Shown here: piece by piece, positions 1 to 10,639 of the stretch
Position numbering within the stretch: position 1 is the stretch's first letter
How the letters are laid out: every line of letters begins with the position of its first letter
From: Gnetum montanum
Taxonomy: Eukaryota; Streptophyta; Gnetopsida; Gnetales; Gnetaceae
Length of the DNA: 64,000 nucleotides
Assembly: GCA_015680685.1 (NCBI GenBank)
Contig: MNCI01033529.1
Location: 58,579-122,578, forward strand
Reading direction: 5' to 3'
The notes under the pieces: model-generated
What the model was told of the DNA's origin: nothing
Database searches by the model: none
The model's input: the letters and a program-made list of their open reading frames with translations, nothing else
Translations under genes and position numbers: made by a program

Positions 1-3000
1 ACCTATTGGCGGGGTCGGCGCAGGGGATTCTGGCTTACCTGACAGACAGAGCCATCGAGACGGGTCATCCCGAGGACCAAGTGCTTAGCGCCCGCGGTCT
101 GCGGAGCTTACGCTGGATCTGGGACATGGCCTGTTTCAACTGTTATCATGTGTATAATACGCTGTTCGTGGCTCATCATGTGTCGACATACTTCCAGAAC
201 CCACAAGGCACGGTGTATTATGCAAGCGGGTAAGCAGATTTGGTTAACTGTTTGATGTCTACTTTTCTGTTTTTTTTTTGCAATGTAGGATAAGTCTATG
301 TGCAAAATGTAAAAGAAGCTTATGCTGCATGGTACAGGTTTTTTATACATGACAACCAGTTACTCGGCGATGGTGATACGTTGGCCTGGGCCGAAACGGC
401 AATATCGGCGTTTACCGCAACCAACAACGTGCGTGCCGGTGTTATTGGGCAAATTGGCCATGAGATGCGCGAGTATCACACCTGCTACGAGCACCATTTT
501 AAGACTTGTCAGGAACTTGGATGGCTACACGAGGACTGGACCTTGGATCCGCCTCTCACCGTCAAGGAGATGGAGAGAGAACTCCCGCCATTTCCATTGC
601 CGTTTGGCCCCGGTAAGGCCACTGTGTGTTCTAACGTTATGCGTGTAGTGAGGAGTCACGGATAGTATATAATAGTGTTTTTTTTGTCTTGCATTTTATG
701 CCTTTCAGTTAGGGAATCCCGGGAAATTACCCTTACGATTTCCGGCCACGAGGCGAGGGATGTCCTCTTTCGTTATGGGGATATTAAGGAGGCGCAACGT
801 TGGCTCGGCCATTCGGCGGCCCCAGTCGCAGTGACCAGCAAGATCCAGGCTGCAGGGCTAATGCACCTGTTTTTGGCTGCGACCCTTGATGTCCCTGCCA
901 GCGAAATGATAGGTTTGGTCAACTCCTTGAGCGAGAAGGCGGATCGTTTTAGCACGCGCGTGAATAACGTGCGCGTAAACTTCAATATTGACGCTCAGTT
1001 CTTCTCGGTCGAACGGCCTTCCCGTAAAAGTGAAGACCACGAGGAGCGCTAGAGTCGAGGACTTTCTGAGGGAGTGGCCTAGGATTCCTAAGGAGGCCAA
1101 GGGGTTTCCTTGTGACAAATTTGAGCTGGGGACTGCCAAGATACTTTATCCCCTTTTTCGAGCCCGGACCTTCCCCAAAACCCTCTTGCAGGCGACGTTC
1201 TTTTCGGTAGAATAGACCCGCATCATGCGAGTGGTCCTGGAAGAGGGAGCCCGGTTTGATTGGGCAGGCCACCTTGCTAAGGGACTGCGCAATGAAATGG
1301 TCAAGCTTCGGGAGAAGCTTGAGTCCCGTTTCAATGTGCATTACGCCTTTTTCATAGCTTGCCTCCGACGGTTTGCTGAGTTTCTGGTCGTTCAGAGGAA
1401 TGGGATATGGATACAGCAAGACCCAGACCAGCTATCCAGACCCTGGATCGCCCACATTCTCAGCACTACCCGTGGGCAGGATCCGCCGGAAGGGATCGGG
1501 GAGTCGTTGTCCGTAACGACTAAAGGCTTGACGGCGCCCCGAGCGCGAGGCGTCGATAGTGTAGGCGGGATCATGCCTACCTACACCGGCGACGCCTCAC
1601 GAGGGAAACGTCTGGCGGAGGAAATTGTAGAACCGGCTGCCCGACGGAAGAAGCTCCGCCTAGCTGAGGCTCCTGGGGGCGATGGATGCCACAATGTTGT
1701 GCTCACGGTGCAGCGGACTAAACCTCCGCCTGGTAAGTGTGAAAGGTTGTATACGCTATGTTTATTTTAGATGATCCAGAATTATACGCTAATGTATGGT
1801 GTAAACAGCAAAAATGTCAGGGCAATTGACCCCTGCGACAGGGGCGCTGGTACTAAGCCGTGGGGAGGGGGCCTCAATTTTGGAAGAAGAGGCCCCGTCT
1901 ATTGATACGAGCCGTGTGCAGGTTCCAGTGCGTGAGGCGGCCCCAGCTGTTAGCGGAAGCCGCGTACAGATTGGGGTGCGTGAAGAGGCCCCAGCTACTA
2001 GAACCAGTGACGCACAGACTCCGGTGCATGAAAAGGAAAGAGATACGGAAGCTGCTGGTGAAATCGCCGATGTCACAGGCAGAGGTAATGAGTGCGTTAG
2101 CGTGTTTTGAAAAATCTATTAATGGAGGCAATGTCTAACCAAGTTTCGCTACAGGGGAAGAAGATGCCTTAACGTCTGCTGCTGTTAGCAAAATGTGGAG
2201 AGACTTCCCCGATAAATTTGCCTTCATGGAAGGCGTCGTCAGCGACATGATCGAGCGTCTGGAACGCGTTGAACGTGGCGCTGGTAAGTTGACTAAGTTA
2301 CAACATGCTGTCTTAGTAATGTGTCATCTGTATTGATGCTTGTTTTTCTGTCAGGAGCTTACCTCCGATGGGATCCCGCGGAGCCCATTGATCTGGACAC
2401 AGTGGAGCCCCCACCTGATGGGGCAGTCGTGCCACGCCACATTTATGAAGAAATGCGTAAATGTGCGTTACGCTCGACACGCTCTGTATGGGAAAGTAGG
2501 AATGTTAATGAAGACCTATGGAAAAGGCTGCAACGGTTGGAGGGGAAGATTGAATCCTTGACCAAGGAAGTCGAGGACCTAAGGGCGCGGTACGAGTTCC
2601 TTCAGGCTCGAATGACGGGGGATGAAGACTGGTGTACCGCTGTTATTGATCACTCCCGTTATTGAACAGCCATCAAGAACAACGTACAGACCAGCCGGGC
2701 GTTAATAGAGAAAAGGATGCAAATTGAGCTCCTAGCTCAGAAAAGTCGGGATTGGAGGGACTACTGCGCGAGCGTACAGGAATGGGGGCAAAAGGAGAAA
2801 GACCACAAGTATGTGTACAAAAGGGAAAGCGTCGGCTATAGAAAACGTTACCGCGACTCCGCCGTCAAAGCTCGATCCCTGGAGGTTTTCGTGGACACCA
2901 TCGAAGTGTCTGAAGCCTTCAAGAAGTTCGAAGAGCAGGTGACCGTAACTGCGTCCCCAGAGAGAGCCATGGTTTTCCCTGGGAATCAGACGACGATCCC

Positions 3001-3504
3001 TACTTTCTTCCCGGATCCACCCTCCTGGAGTAGCGTGGAGAAAGGGAAGGTGAAAGCTGGGGCGGCTTCGGGTGAGGATGTGTGGCTAGACCTAACAGAG
3101 GACGAGATCATGCGGCGTTTGTGGGCCGGCTTGGACAAGCTTCCCTTTGCTGTGGAAGTAGGGCCGTCGCGAGTAAGTTTACGCATGACTTTGCCGACAG
3201 ATTTTCTGACGAGCGTTGTCTATTCTAATTGTTTTTTTTTTGTTATTTGGCCTAGGTACTGGGAGGAGGTAGAGAAGATACGCCAGCTGAAGGGCTGGGA
3301 GAGGAAACAATGGAAGCAGAAGTGGAACGAAACGATGAAGGGTGTCCTCCTGTGGAGCCAATGCCGGAATGAGAGCCTCATGAAGAGGCAATCTTTCATG
3401 GAGGGATAATTCCCAGAAACAATGGGCTACTGGAAGACGACCTTTTGGGGCTGGATTCAGAGTTAAAAGATACTGGTGATAGTGGTAGTAGGGGGAATGC
3501 GTAA
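1..3504 (+). pseudogene. Spliced antisense gene of Tat element 1 (3' part)
   Basis: Seven exons are visible, with GT...AG introns at 230-337, 613-708, 1733-1820, 2085-2154, 2284-2354 and 3173-3255. Each joins the flanking frames in phase, and the gene ends at TAA 3502-3504. The predicted protein has a helical N-terminal domain (CYHVYNTLF, then the LFRARTFPKT and FFIACLRRFAEF blocks), three tandem 16-residue repeats at 1880-2030, a charged coiled-coil-like segment at about 2500-2900 and an acidic tail. It resembles plant transposon-derived mobile-domain proteins only in general character, so the function is unknown. Lesions are a deletion/frameshift near 1005-1025, TAG at 1213, TGA at 2663 and TGA at 3370. 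The start lies left of the window. Element 2 has the same gene. Confidence 0.8.
1880..2030 (+). repeat. Three 48-bp tandem repeats inside the antisense gene
   Basis: In-frame units each start with GAGGCCCC or GCGGCCCC and end near GTGCGTGA. They encode EEAP...PVRE-type repeats of 16 residues. Element 2 retains about two and a half units at 29245-29355. This is a low-complexity linker between two exons. Confidence 0.75.
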
Positions 3505-3695
3505 TTATTATTTACGCAAAATTTTGTTAATGTTGAGTGTAGTATGATGTTACAAATGATTGGAAAGATCTACAATAAAACCTGGTGGATGCGTTGGATA
3601 TTCAATAACATATGTTTTGTTTTTTGCGCCTCGTCTATGGAGTATGCGTATAACTGTTGAAAAGTTCGACCGAGTAAAATGATAGCGCGTAATTC

Positions 3696-3891
3696 CTAGT
3701 TTTAGGGCCATTGCGGGCCGGAAGCGTAAAGTAAAGAAAGCGTAAATGGTGTTTGTCGATAACCCCGGATAACTAGTTTAAGGCCATTGCGGGCCACTGC
3801 GAACTTGCATAAACTAGCTACTAGTTTAAGGCCGTTGCGGGCCACTGCGAACTTGCGTAAATTAACTACTAGTTTAAGGCCGTTGCGGGCC
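3696..3891. repeat. Hairpin-motif array, protease/antisense-gene spacer (element 1)
   Basis: There are four copies of CTAGTTT(T/A)AGGCC-RTTGCG-GGCC at 3696, 3773, 3821 and 3869; the last two repeat with a 48-bp period that includes GCGTAA. GGCC pairs with GGCC around a six-base loop. The array sits between the end of the antisense gene (3504) and the protease end (4101), matching element 2 at 31007-31160. The rest of 3505-4100 shows nothing else. Confidence 0.85.
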
Positions 3892-4100
3892 ACCGCGAAC
3901 TTGCGTAATGTAATCCTGGATAAATGCGTAGAGGAATGAGCATAGCTAACATGAGTACGATAAAACACGCAAGAAAATGCCAAGCGTAAACACAGAAAGC
4001 AGATATAGCGTAAAAGTATATTGAAACAAACAAAAGAAGCTGCCAAACGGGGACTGTGCTAACTTACACGTGAATAGTGCTATACGCAGAAAACCATTGT

Positions 4101-7100
4101 TCAGCCGTCGATACACAATTGTTTCTTAATGGCCTTCACGTTGAGCGCTGCGTAAGGGCGAGGAGGTTTGGGGTTTGACTCCTCTACGCTGTCGTTCGGG
4201 AATGGCAGGTCGGCCCAGGCTAGACCATTGTCCGTGTTGTCATTTTGTTCAGGGGCTTGGAGATGGGACTGATCGTCAGTCGTTTCAATCTCCGAACCTC
4301 GTTCTTCTTCGATGTTGTTAACGGTCCTGAGGGTGACCTCGTCGCCGCGTATAACAACCTCCCTTCCGGCGTAGGGAAGGTGTATCTCTTGATGTATCGG
4401 TGACGAGACCGCCCTCAGCTGGGCTAACCACGAACTCCCTAAGATTAAGTTGAAGCCAGGCATCTCCTCAACGACTAAGAATGTGGCTTCCGTTGGGAAT
4501 TGATTCCATGCCACAAACTCAATACGCACCGTCCCCTTGACTTGAACCCGTGCTCCGTTGAACGATTTCACGCAAGCTGTTGTCGTGGAAGTAATCTGGT
4601 CGACCAATCCCAACCTATCCACGATGGAATAGGGAACGACGTTGACAACTGCACCATCATCCACGTGCACCCTTTGGATCCGGTACTGGCCAACCCGAAT
4701 GGTGATGAACATGGGCTCAGTCGTTACTTGACCTTTCTCTGGATCATCTTTGACAGACTCGTCCAGGAAGGTCAACGAGGTAGGCTTGGGTGGCTCAGCG
4801 TCAGAAGGAAACATGATAGGGTGTATTGCTTCCTCTTCCGCCGGTAGGCTGGCATCCACTGATATGGACGTCAACATGTGTACCATAGCCTCACGATGTT
4901 CTCGAGAAGTCATCAGCAGGTCGTACAAGCTTAGCGTCGTGTTCTTTTGCTTGAGCGCTAATTTGACCTGTGTGAACGCATCGAGGAGGTCCTTCTCTCG
5001 GCAGGGTTGTTTATCCCCCTTGTCCTCCTCCATTTGGCCCAAGAGACGGATCTCTCGAGGTGGAGCGATGTCAGTGGGAGGGTTGTTCATTTTTCTGCCA
5101 AGAGAAAGTGGCTGCGTTTCTATACCCTTAGCCTGTTTTTGAGGCATAGACATAGGTACAGAGGCCAGGGGCCTAGGCTTAGGGAAGCCAAGCGTAGAGT
5201 GGCCTTTTTCTGCGTTAACTGCTGTATTCTCCTCCTTACGCTGAGGAGGCGATGGCTGGTGGTTCTAACTAGAGGTCTGCCCTTGCGTGAGAGGGGCAAC
5301 CCGTGGTTGTGGTGCCCTAATAATGAAGGGCGCTCTCGGCATGGGTGCGGATGGACCCGCGGCTTGGGTGCTATCGCGTGACTGAGGGCGCACTTGGGAA
5401 GGTGCCCGGATGATAAAAGGTGGCCGTGAGACCCCACTGGCTGCCAAAGAAGTAGTTGGCCCCCTTGGTGAGCTGGCAGGCACGCGCAAAACGAAAAGTT
5501 GTTTTGGCGGTGCCTTACACTCACCGTCCGTACTCACTACAGTAATTGTATAAGGATCGTAATTTGTGTTCAACGGATCCTTGTACACATGCAGCGTTTG
5601 GTTTTCCGGACACGTAGGATTACTGTTGTCTAGTTTTAGATGACCTTCGTCGATCATGCGTTGAATGTCGTCCTTCAATGCCCAACAGTAATCCGTATCG
5701 TGACCACACATCTGGTGGTAGTCACAGAAACGATCCAGCCTGAAAGATCTCGGAACTGCTGGCTCGTTAGGCAGGGCTAAAGAAGGGTCCTTCAGCAGCT
5801 CACAGTGACGTCTGTGACGCTTCAGGGCTTCCTCGGACACTTTCTTAGTTTGAATGTGTCCTGCCGCTAATAGTTGTTTCAGCAGTTCGGAATGTTTCAT
5901 GGGTAAAGCCGCATATTTTGAACGATCTTTACGCTCAAAACTTGGCTTTGGCTGGGGGGTTTGTTCAGGGGCAGCTGTGGCTTGGCTGGTGCCGGCACCA
6001 GCCGTGACCTCCGGGGGTGCTGTTGTTGGCGCCTTCTTGTTCTTGTTTTTCGCGTTTTCAGTCAGCGCAGCTACTGTCGTTGTCGCTGCCTTACCTTTAT
6101 CCTTGGCTTTGTTGTGTGCGTTTTTGTAGGTGACATATGCCGGGTCTTTGCTGGCCTCCACAACATCTTGGATGCTTCGGACCTGTGCGAAGGCCTGACG
6201 TATATCGCCGGGGAAAAGGCAATACAGCTTAGACTTAATAAAGTCGTTGACTGCTCCCTTGAATATAGCCAGCAGTTGGGAGTCCGCAATCAGGTCACGG
6301 ATCTCATTCAAGGTGGCATTCCAACGCTGTATAAACTTTTGGACTGGCTCGAGCGGGTCTTGTTTCACCCCCATAAGCTATTCCAACGTGACTTCCGGCT
6401 TCATGTTGTATTTGAATTGGGTCACAAATTGAGTCAGCAGCTCTTCCAAGGTTGAAATGGAAGAGCGTGGGAGGGCTCTATACCAGTCTAAAGCCTTCCC
6501 CGTCAATGACATTGCGAAGACTCGGATTAAGGTGTGCGGACACTGTTGTAACAACAAGGATTCAGACTTGAAGGTGGCTAGATGGGTGTTGGGATCTCCC
6601 TCTCCATTATACTTGGTAAAATGGGGGAGGGACATCCCTGGTGGCAACGACAGCATGGGGACCGCTGGATTGATCGGATCATCCTGGTAGAAGTCCATGA
6701 TCTGAATGGTATCAGATCCAGCGGTCTTGAGGCGTCGCACCTCCTCAGTAAGCGTCTGGATAAGTTGGAAAGCTTGATCCAAACCTGTTAAGGGAGGTGT
6801 CTGTGCAGCAGGGACAGGAGGTTGGACTGGGAGGGCAGCCCTAGGAAACTGAAATGTTGGATGTGGTTTGCTAACTGCTGGTGGAGCAGGAATTCCTGCC
6901 GGCTGGGGGGCCTGCAAAGACCACCATCCCCCTGCCTGAGACGAAGGGTTAACTCCCGCCTGTTGGATAGGATAACGATAAGTATATTGAGGAAACACCT
7001 ACAAAGATTGTGCCACAGGTGCGACCGAAGGTTGTGCACCGTACACCGCAGACGGGTGATGTTGCGTAGCTGGGTTGATCCATTGACCTGTTGCGGCATA

Positions 7101-7886
7101 TTGCATAAAGGTCTGCTATGGTACGGTTACAGTTTTTTGCTGAGTCGGCGGGGGCAGGAACCTTTGCGCTGAGCGAGTTGTCGGTACAATGTGAGCCTGT
7201 ACCTGAGGGATGAACTGGGGCATGGTGGTCACCGGGATCACCGCCGGAATGCTGATTACGTGGTGGGATGGACCCACCCCTGCTTTATGGTGTGGTTATT
7301 GTGCTTGCAACCCGGATGGCTGCGCATTGGCCAGCGGAAAGCCAGGGATGTGCGTCTGCGTGGTCACGGCTGAGTCCAGAGAAGCTGCCTCTCCGTTGAA
7401 AGGAAACAATGGATTTACATCCGTGTGGGGTGTCAGAGTATGGAACGAGTGTTCCGATAGGGCCGCGAATTCGTCCTCTGCCTCTTCCTCACGCTGGGGT
7501 TCCACTACAGGTTGTGAAGTCTGGCCTCTGGCCATGACCAACTGTGCCATAATTTCCTGTTGGTGCTCGGTCAAGGGGATTATGTCGTAGGCCGTTGGCT
7601 TAAAATCATAACCCCCTCGATGGAGCGCTTCAAAGTTTCGCTTTGCCTCCCGCTCGGCTCGGCTGAGAGCCAGCTTCGCCTAGATCTTAACGCATATGAA
7701 ATTGTATTCTTCAGGGGTTATGACCGTAAAGATAGGCTCTTTCCCCTGAAGCCTCAATGATCGGCGCAATGGTCCCTGAGGTCCCGTTGCACTAGGAGCT
7801 GGTCCTGTGGCTGCTGTAGGATTGGTAAGTGCGACACCCAGATCGGTGGCGACAATGGCGGTTGTGTTTGAGTAAAAAGAATCCAT
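4101..7886 (-). pseudogene. gag-pro: gag-protease polyprotein of element 1 (nonsense-mutated)
   Basis: One reading frame of about 1,260 codons runs from ATG at 7886 to TGA at 4103-4101, broken by nonsense codons (for example near 7680, 7296, 7001 and 5265) but with no frameshift visible. The N-terminal third is proline/glutamine-rich. The gag core is recognisable from the YNGEGDP, GKALDWY and WNATLNEI blocks at roughly 6600-6300. A nucleocapsid-like FCDYHQMCGHDTDYCW motif (C-H-H-C pattern) sits near 5740-5690. The aspartic protease shows VHVDDGAVVNVV and, about 75 residues on, LILGSSWLA. The usual catalytic D-T/S-G is D-D-G here and in element 2, so this is a family trait rather than decay. 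Gag forms the particle and protease processes it. The frame closes before RT, and pol must be expressed another way. Confidence 0.9.
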
Positions 7887-8110
7887 TGATCAATGAAGTT
7901 GAGAGTAACTGATAATCGGATCTCAAACAAAAATGGCTGGTAACAAAAAGCAGAAAAGGCTTTCTACCCTGTAGGATTTCAAAGAAATCGTCCTTGCGAC
8001 CGATCTATACCACACGATTAACCGTAGACTTCCCTAGAGGTATTACGTCTATGGTTTAGGGTATGGATCTCTAACAGGGTTACCTGAAATGTTCGGATCG
8101 GAGCCTGAAG

Positions 8111-8128
8111 GCCCTCCTTCTAGCGCCA
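8111..8128 (-). other. Primer-binding site, tRNA-Asn type
   Basis: The minus strand reads TGGCGCTAGAAGGAGGGC, six bases after the LTR end. It is complementary to the 3' end of plant cytosolic tRNA-Asn as I remember it, including CCA. A tRNA-Asn primer is characteristic of Tat-lineage elements. The bases between the primer site and gag (7887-8110) are an untranslated leader. Confidence 0.8.
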
Positions 8129-8829
8129 GAAAACTGTAACGACAGAAAACGTCGGCAGTTGGAAATACCGATCGAGATTCCAGCGTACATAGTTTTAGCC
8201 ATGGATCCGCACGAGGGCTATGCTGGAAAAACGAATCCGTGGCGCCCTGAACGGTCTTGTCGATCAGACAGGGATTTACGGGTCGGTAAAACGATGAAAA
8301 TTACGTGGAGAGAAAGCGATCTGATTCAAAGAGTGGTAAAACGAGGGGAAAACGATGTAGTTGGATTGCAACGGCGATAATGCTAAACACGATAAAAGGG
8401 GGTTGACATAAGAGAAGCTCGAAGCTTCAAGATCTGCGCTTTGACTTACAAATGTATATTTCGTATGAGAAATTACACTGGGAAATCCCCGATTACAGGA
8501 TGTGAAACAAGCACAGAACAAGAAGCAAAACGTTCTAAACAGAAGTCTGATCTACCTCATGGGCTAAAGCTGAGATGCAAGGCAGGCCAAGCTTTGACGT
8601 CTACCGATCAACTGTTTCTGATTGATAGAGTCCTTTCAGCAGAAAGATTGCTCCTGTCACCGGTGCTCAAGTCGAACTGTACTCTGCTTTGGCTGTAAGG
8701 TGATGATGTCCACGATTGCCAAAGCGCTGTTCTCTGTATCTCTGCTCCAAAGTGCTAAGTGCTCTGGTGCTCAGAAATATGCTTCTTGCTTCTCTGATTT
8801 GCCAACCTCTGTATCTTTGTCAACTGGGG

Positions 8830-8837
8830 TATTTATA
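8830..8837 (-). promoter_or_regulatory. TATA box of the element 1 LTR promoter
   Basis: The minus strand reads TATAAATA, followed by CCCC. The same box sits in the same context in both element 2 LTRs and, with changes, in LTR copies at 9636 and 39822. It should define the start of the genomic transcript. Confidence 0.7.
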
Positions 8838-8933
8838 GGCCGCGACACTTCGTGGAAAAGGCGCAACCCTGATGATGTGGGTTCCAGATATTGCGGGCCC
8901 TGCTGGCATGATCTTTTAAGTCAGACTGTAACT

Positions 8934-8965
8934 ACGCACAACACGCTTGTTTGCGTGTTGTGCGT
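8934..8965. repeat. Perfect 13-bp inverted repeat in LTR 1
   Basis: ACGCACAACACGC at 8934-8946 and its exact reverse complement at 8953-8965 enclose a 6-base loop. The element 2 LTRs have a hairpin at the same place whose stem differs by paired changes. Confidence 0.85.
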
Positions 8966-9082
8966 GTGAAGAGTAGGCACATGCTGAATGTGCTTTAATT
9001 GCTTTCAGGCTGTATTACACTCATTCGTGTTGCGTTGTGTGTATGAGCGTAATCTGGTGTAAAAACAATAAGCTCAGAGTTG

Positions 9083-9283
9083 CTTTACGCTCACTACGCA
9101 GTTGCGCGTGTCAAAGCGTAAACAATGTACAACTTTACACTCACTACGCAGCTACGCGTGTCAAAGCGTAAACAATGTATGAGTTGCGCTCACTATGTAG
9201 CTGCGCGTAATGAAGCATAAACAATGTATGCCTTATGCTCACTACGCAGTTGTGCATAATGAAGCGTAAAACAATGTGCAACT
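9083..9283. repeat. Four tandem 50-bp repeats in LTR 1
   Basis: Units are anchored on CTCACTACGCAG, starting near 9090, 9140, 9189 and 9238. Each continues through a CGCGTG or GCGTAA block to ACAATGT. Element 2 has only about one diverged copy here, so the array expanded in the element 1 lineage. In element sense it lies upstream of the TATA box, the position expected of enhancer repeats. Confidence 0.8.
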
Positions 9284-9538
9284 TGAATGATAACATACAC
9301 AATGGTACGCACCGCCGCGTAACAAGCGTAAAAATAAGTTATTTATGCGCCGCAAGGAAAAGCGTCAAACTGTTGCGCTTCTCTAGATTCATCCTTTGAC
9401 TATTTTGGAGCTTATTATACTCATTACGCTGCCGTGCGTATACAGCGTAAACTTGTCCTGGAACCAAGCTGGAGCGCGCTCTCGCTTGAATTGCGAATCT
9501 TTGCCTGAGGCCGACCCGTAACTTTTCACGGTGTTTCA

Positions 9539-10552
9539 CAGGGTTTTTGCTCTAGTTTCTCAGTGTCTCTGGTTCTTTTTTTTTTGTCTCTAGTTTGTTG
9601 AAAATTGCCAACCCCGATGTAGTGAAAAATTGGGGTTTTATACAAGTTTAGACGTTAGACTCAGGTCTGAGAGGGGATGATTGGCTGTGGAGTGCTGGAC
9701 TCTCGGGTCGAGTGACATGTGGCGCATTGACCAAGTGTGAAAGAATGGAATTTTACAAGTGTACAACGTGCTGCATGCCAGCGTATACTGCTGTACACTA
9801 GCATATACACGTTGGACGTATGACCTCGATGTACAGACTTGATCAAAACAAAAGAAGTTGTTCAGCCTTCAAATTTGAATTTGGATGTCATGAGAATGCT
9901 ACCTGTGGATGTTCAGCTTGGTTAACCTTGATCTGACACGATTCTGGAGAGCTTTGATTGGTATACTGGGCATATACATTATACATGTTGGGTGCATACG
10001 CTGGGCGTACATGCTATTCGTCTATGCTGGGCATGTAGGATGCACATGCTGGGCGTATACGCTAGGTGTATATGCTAAGCGTCTACGCTGGGCGTGCAGG
10101 ATGCACATGCTGGGTGTATACGCTCCAAAGTACGTGATGTTGAGATCAAAATTCGTCTTTCTGGGGCTCATGATGACACTTGATGATTGCTCTATTCCTG
10201 TGAGTTGATGCTTTGTACAGAATCTTGCTCCTAAGTGCTATTTCGAGGTTGCATGCCAGGTGTATATGTCAGTCATACATGCTAAGCGTACATGTGAGGT
10301 GTGTACGCTAGGCGTATACACTGCATACTGCATACTTAATGAGAATTAAGTATCTTGAGCTCCAAAGTTGCCATGTTTGATACCAGATGTCACCGTGGTC
10401 ATCCGTGGATCCCAAGGAGCTGCTTCTTGTTGAGTTTGACTTTGCTTGAAGTTGTCTGTGGGGATCTCAAGCTTTAGTCATGCTGGGGAGCGCCATGACT
10501 TAGCTCGACTCTTGTTGGAGAAGTACTAAGCTCAAAATTTTGTGGTGTTTCA
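9539..10552 (-). repeat. Partial LTR of Tat-like element 4
   Basis: The upper end is GGTGTTTCA (10544-10552), so in element sense it begins TGAAACACC like the other Tat LTRs here. A TATA box (TATAAAA on minus) lies at 9636-9642. The middle (about 9960-10320) is a cluster of short GTATACGCT/GGGCGT repeats. The low end is missing because element 1 is inserted at 9538. No polypurine tract lies immediately above 10552, so it is not an obvious 3' LTR. It is either a 5' LTR or a solo LTR inserted in element 3. No gene is seen in it. Confidence 0.65.
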
Positions 10553-10639
10553 ATAAGAAACATAAAAAACAAAAGAAAAACTAACTCAAGAGGATCCTAC
10601 ATCGAACTTTGGGGGCAATTTATGAAATCCCTCCTTCAA

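Larger units (their letters stand above)
1..9538 (-). mobile_element. Tat-like Ty3/gypsy retrotransposon, element 1 (5' half; cut by window edge)
   Basis: The element runs on the minus strand. From high to low coordinate it has a 5' LTR, a tRNA-Asn-type primer site, a gag-protease frame, a short hairpin-repeat array, and a multi-exon gene on the opposite strand that is cut by the left edge of the window. Its pol and 3' LTR must lie to the left. It is the same family as element 2 (19931-36983), shown by collinear gag-pro, antisense gene and primer site. The LTR ends in CA at 9538 and is followed by CAGGG, one half of a presumed 5-bp target duplication. It appears to have inserted into an older Tat LTR (9539-10552). 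Confidence 0.88.
8135..9538 (-). repeat. 5' LTR of element 1 (1404 bp)
   Basis: On the plus strand it starts TGTAACGAC and ends GGTGTTTCA, so in element sense it begins TGAAACACC and ends TTACA. It aligns with both LTRs of element 2, for instance in the ATGGATCCG and CTTGTCGATCAGA blocks near its low end. It holds a TATA box, a 13-bp perfect hairpin and four 50-bp tandem repeats. It is rich in the pentamer GCGTA and its complement. Confidence 0.88.

Noticed and set aside
3702-4046. Minus open frame with repeated FAVARNGLKLV
   Set aside because: It follows the non-coding hairpin array. The first unit spacing breaks the frame, and element 2 has different spacing.
8111-8128. tRNA-Asn gene fragment
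   Set aside because: Only the 3' end complement is present, next to an LTR end, so it is a primer-binding site.
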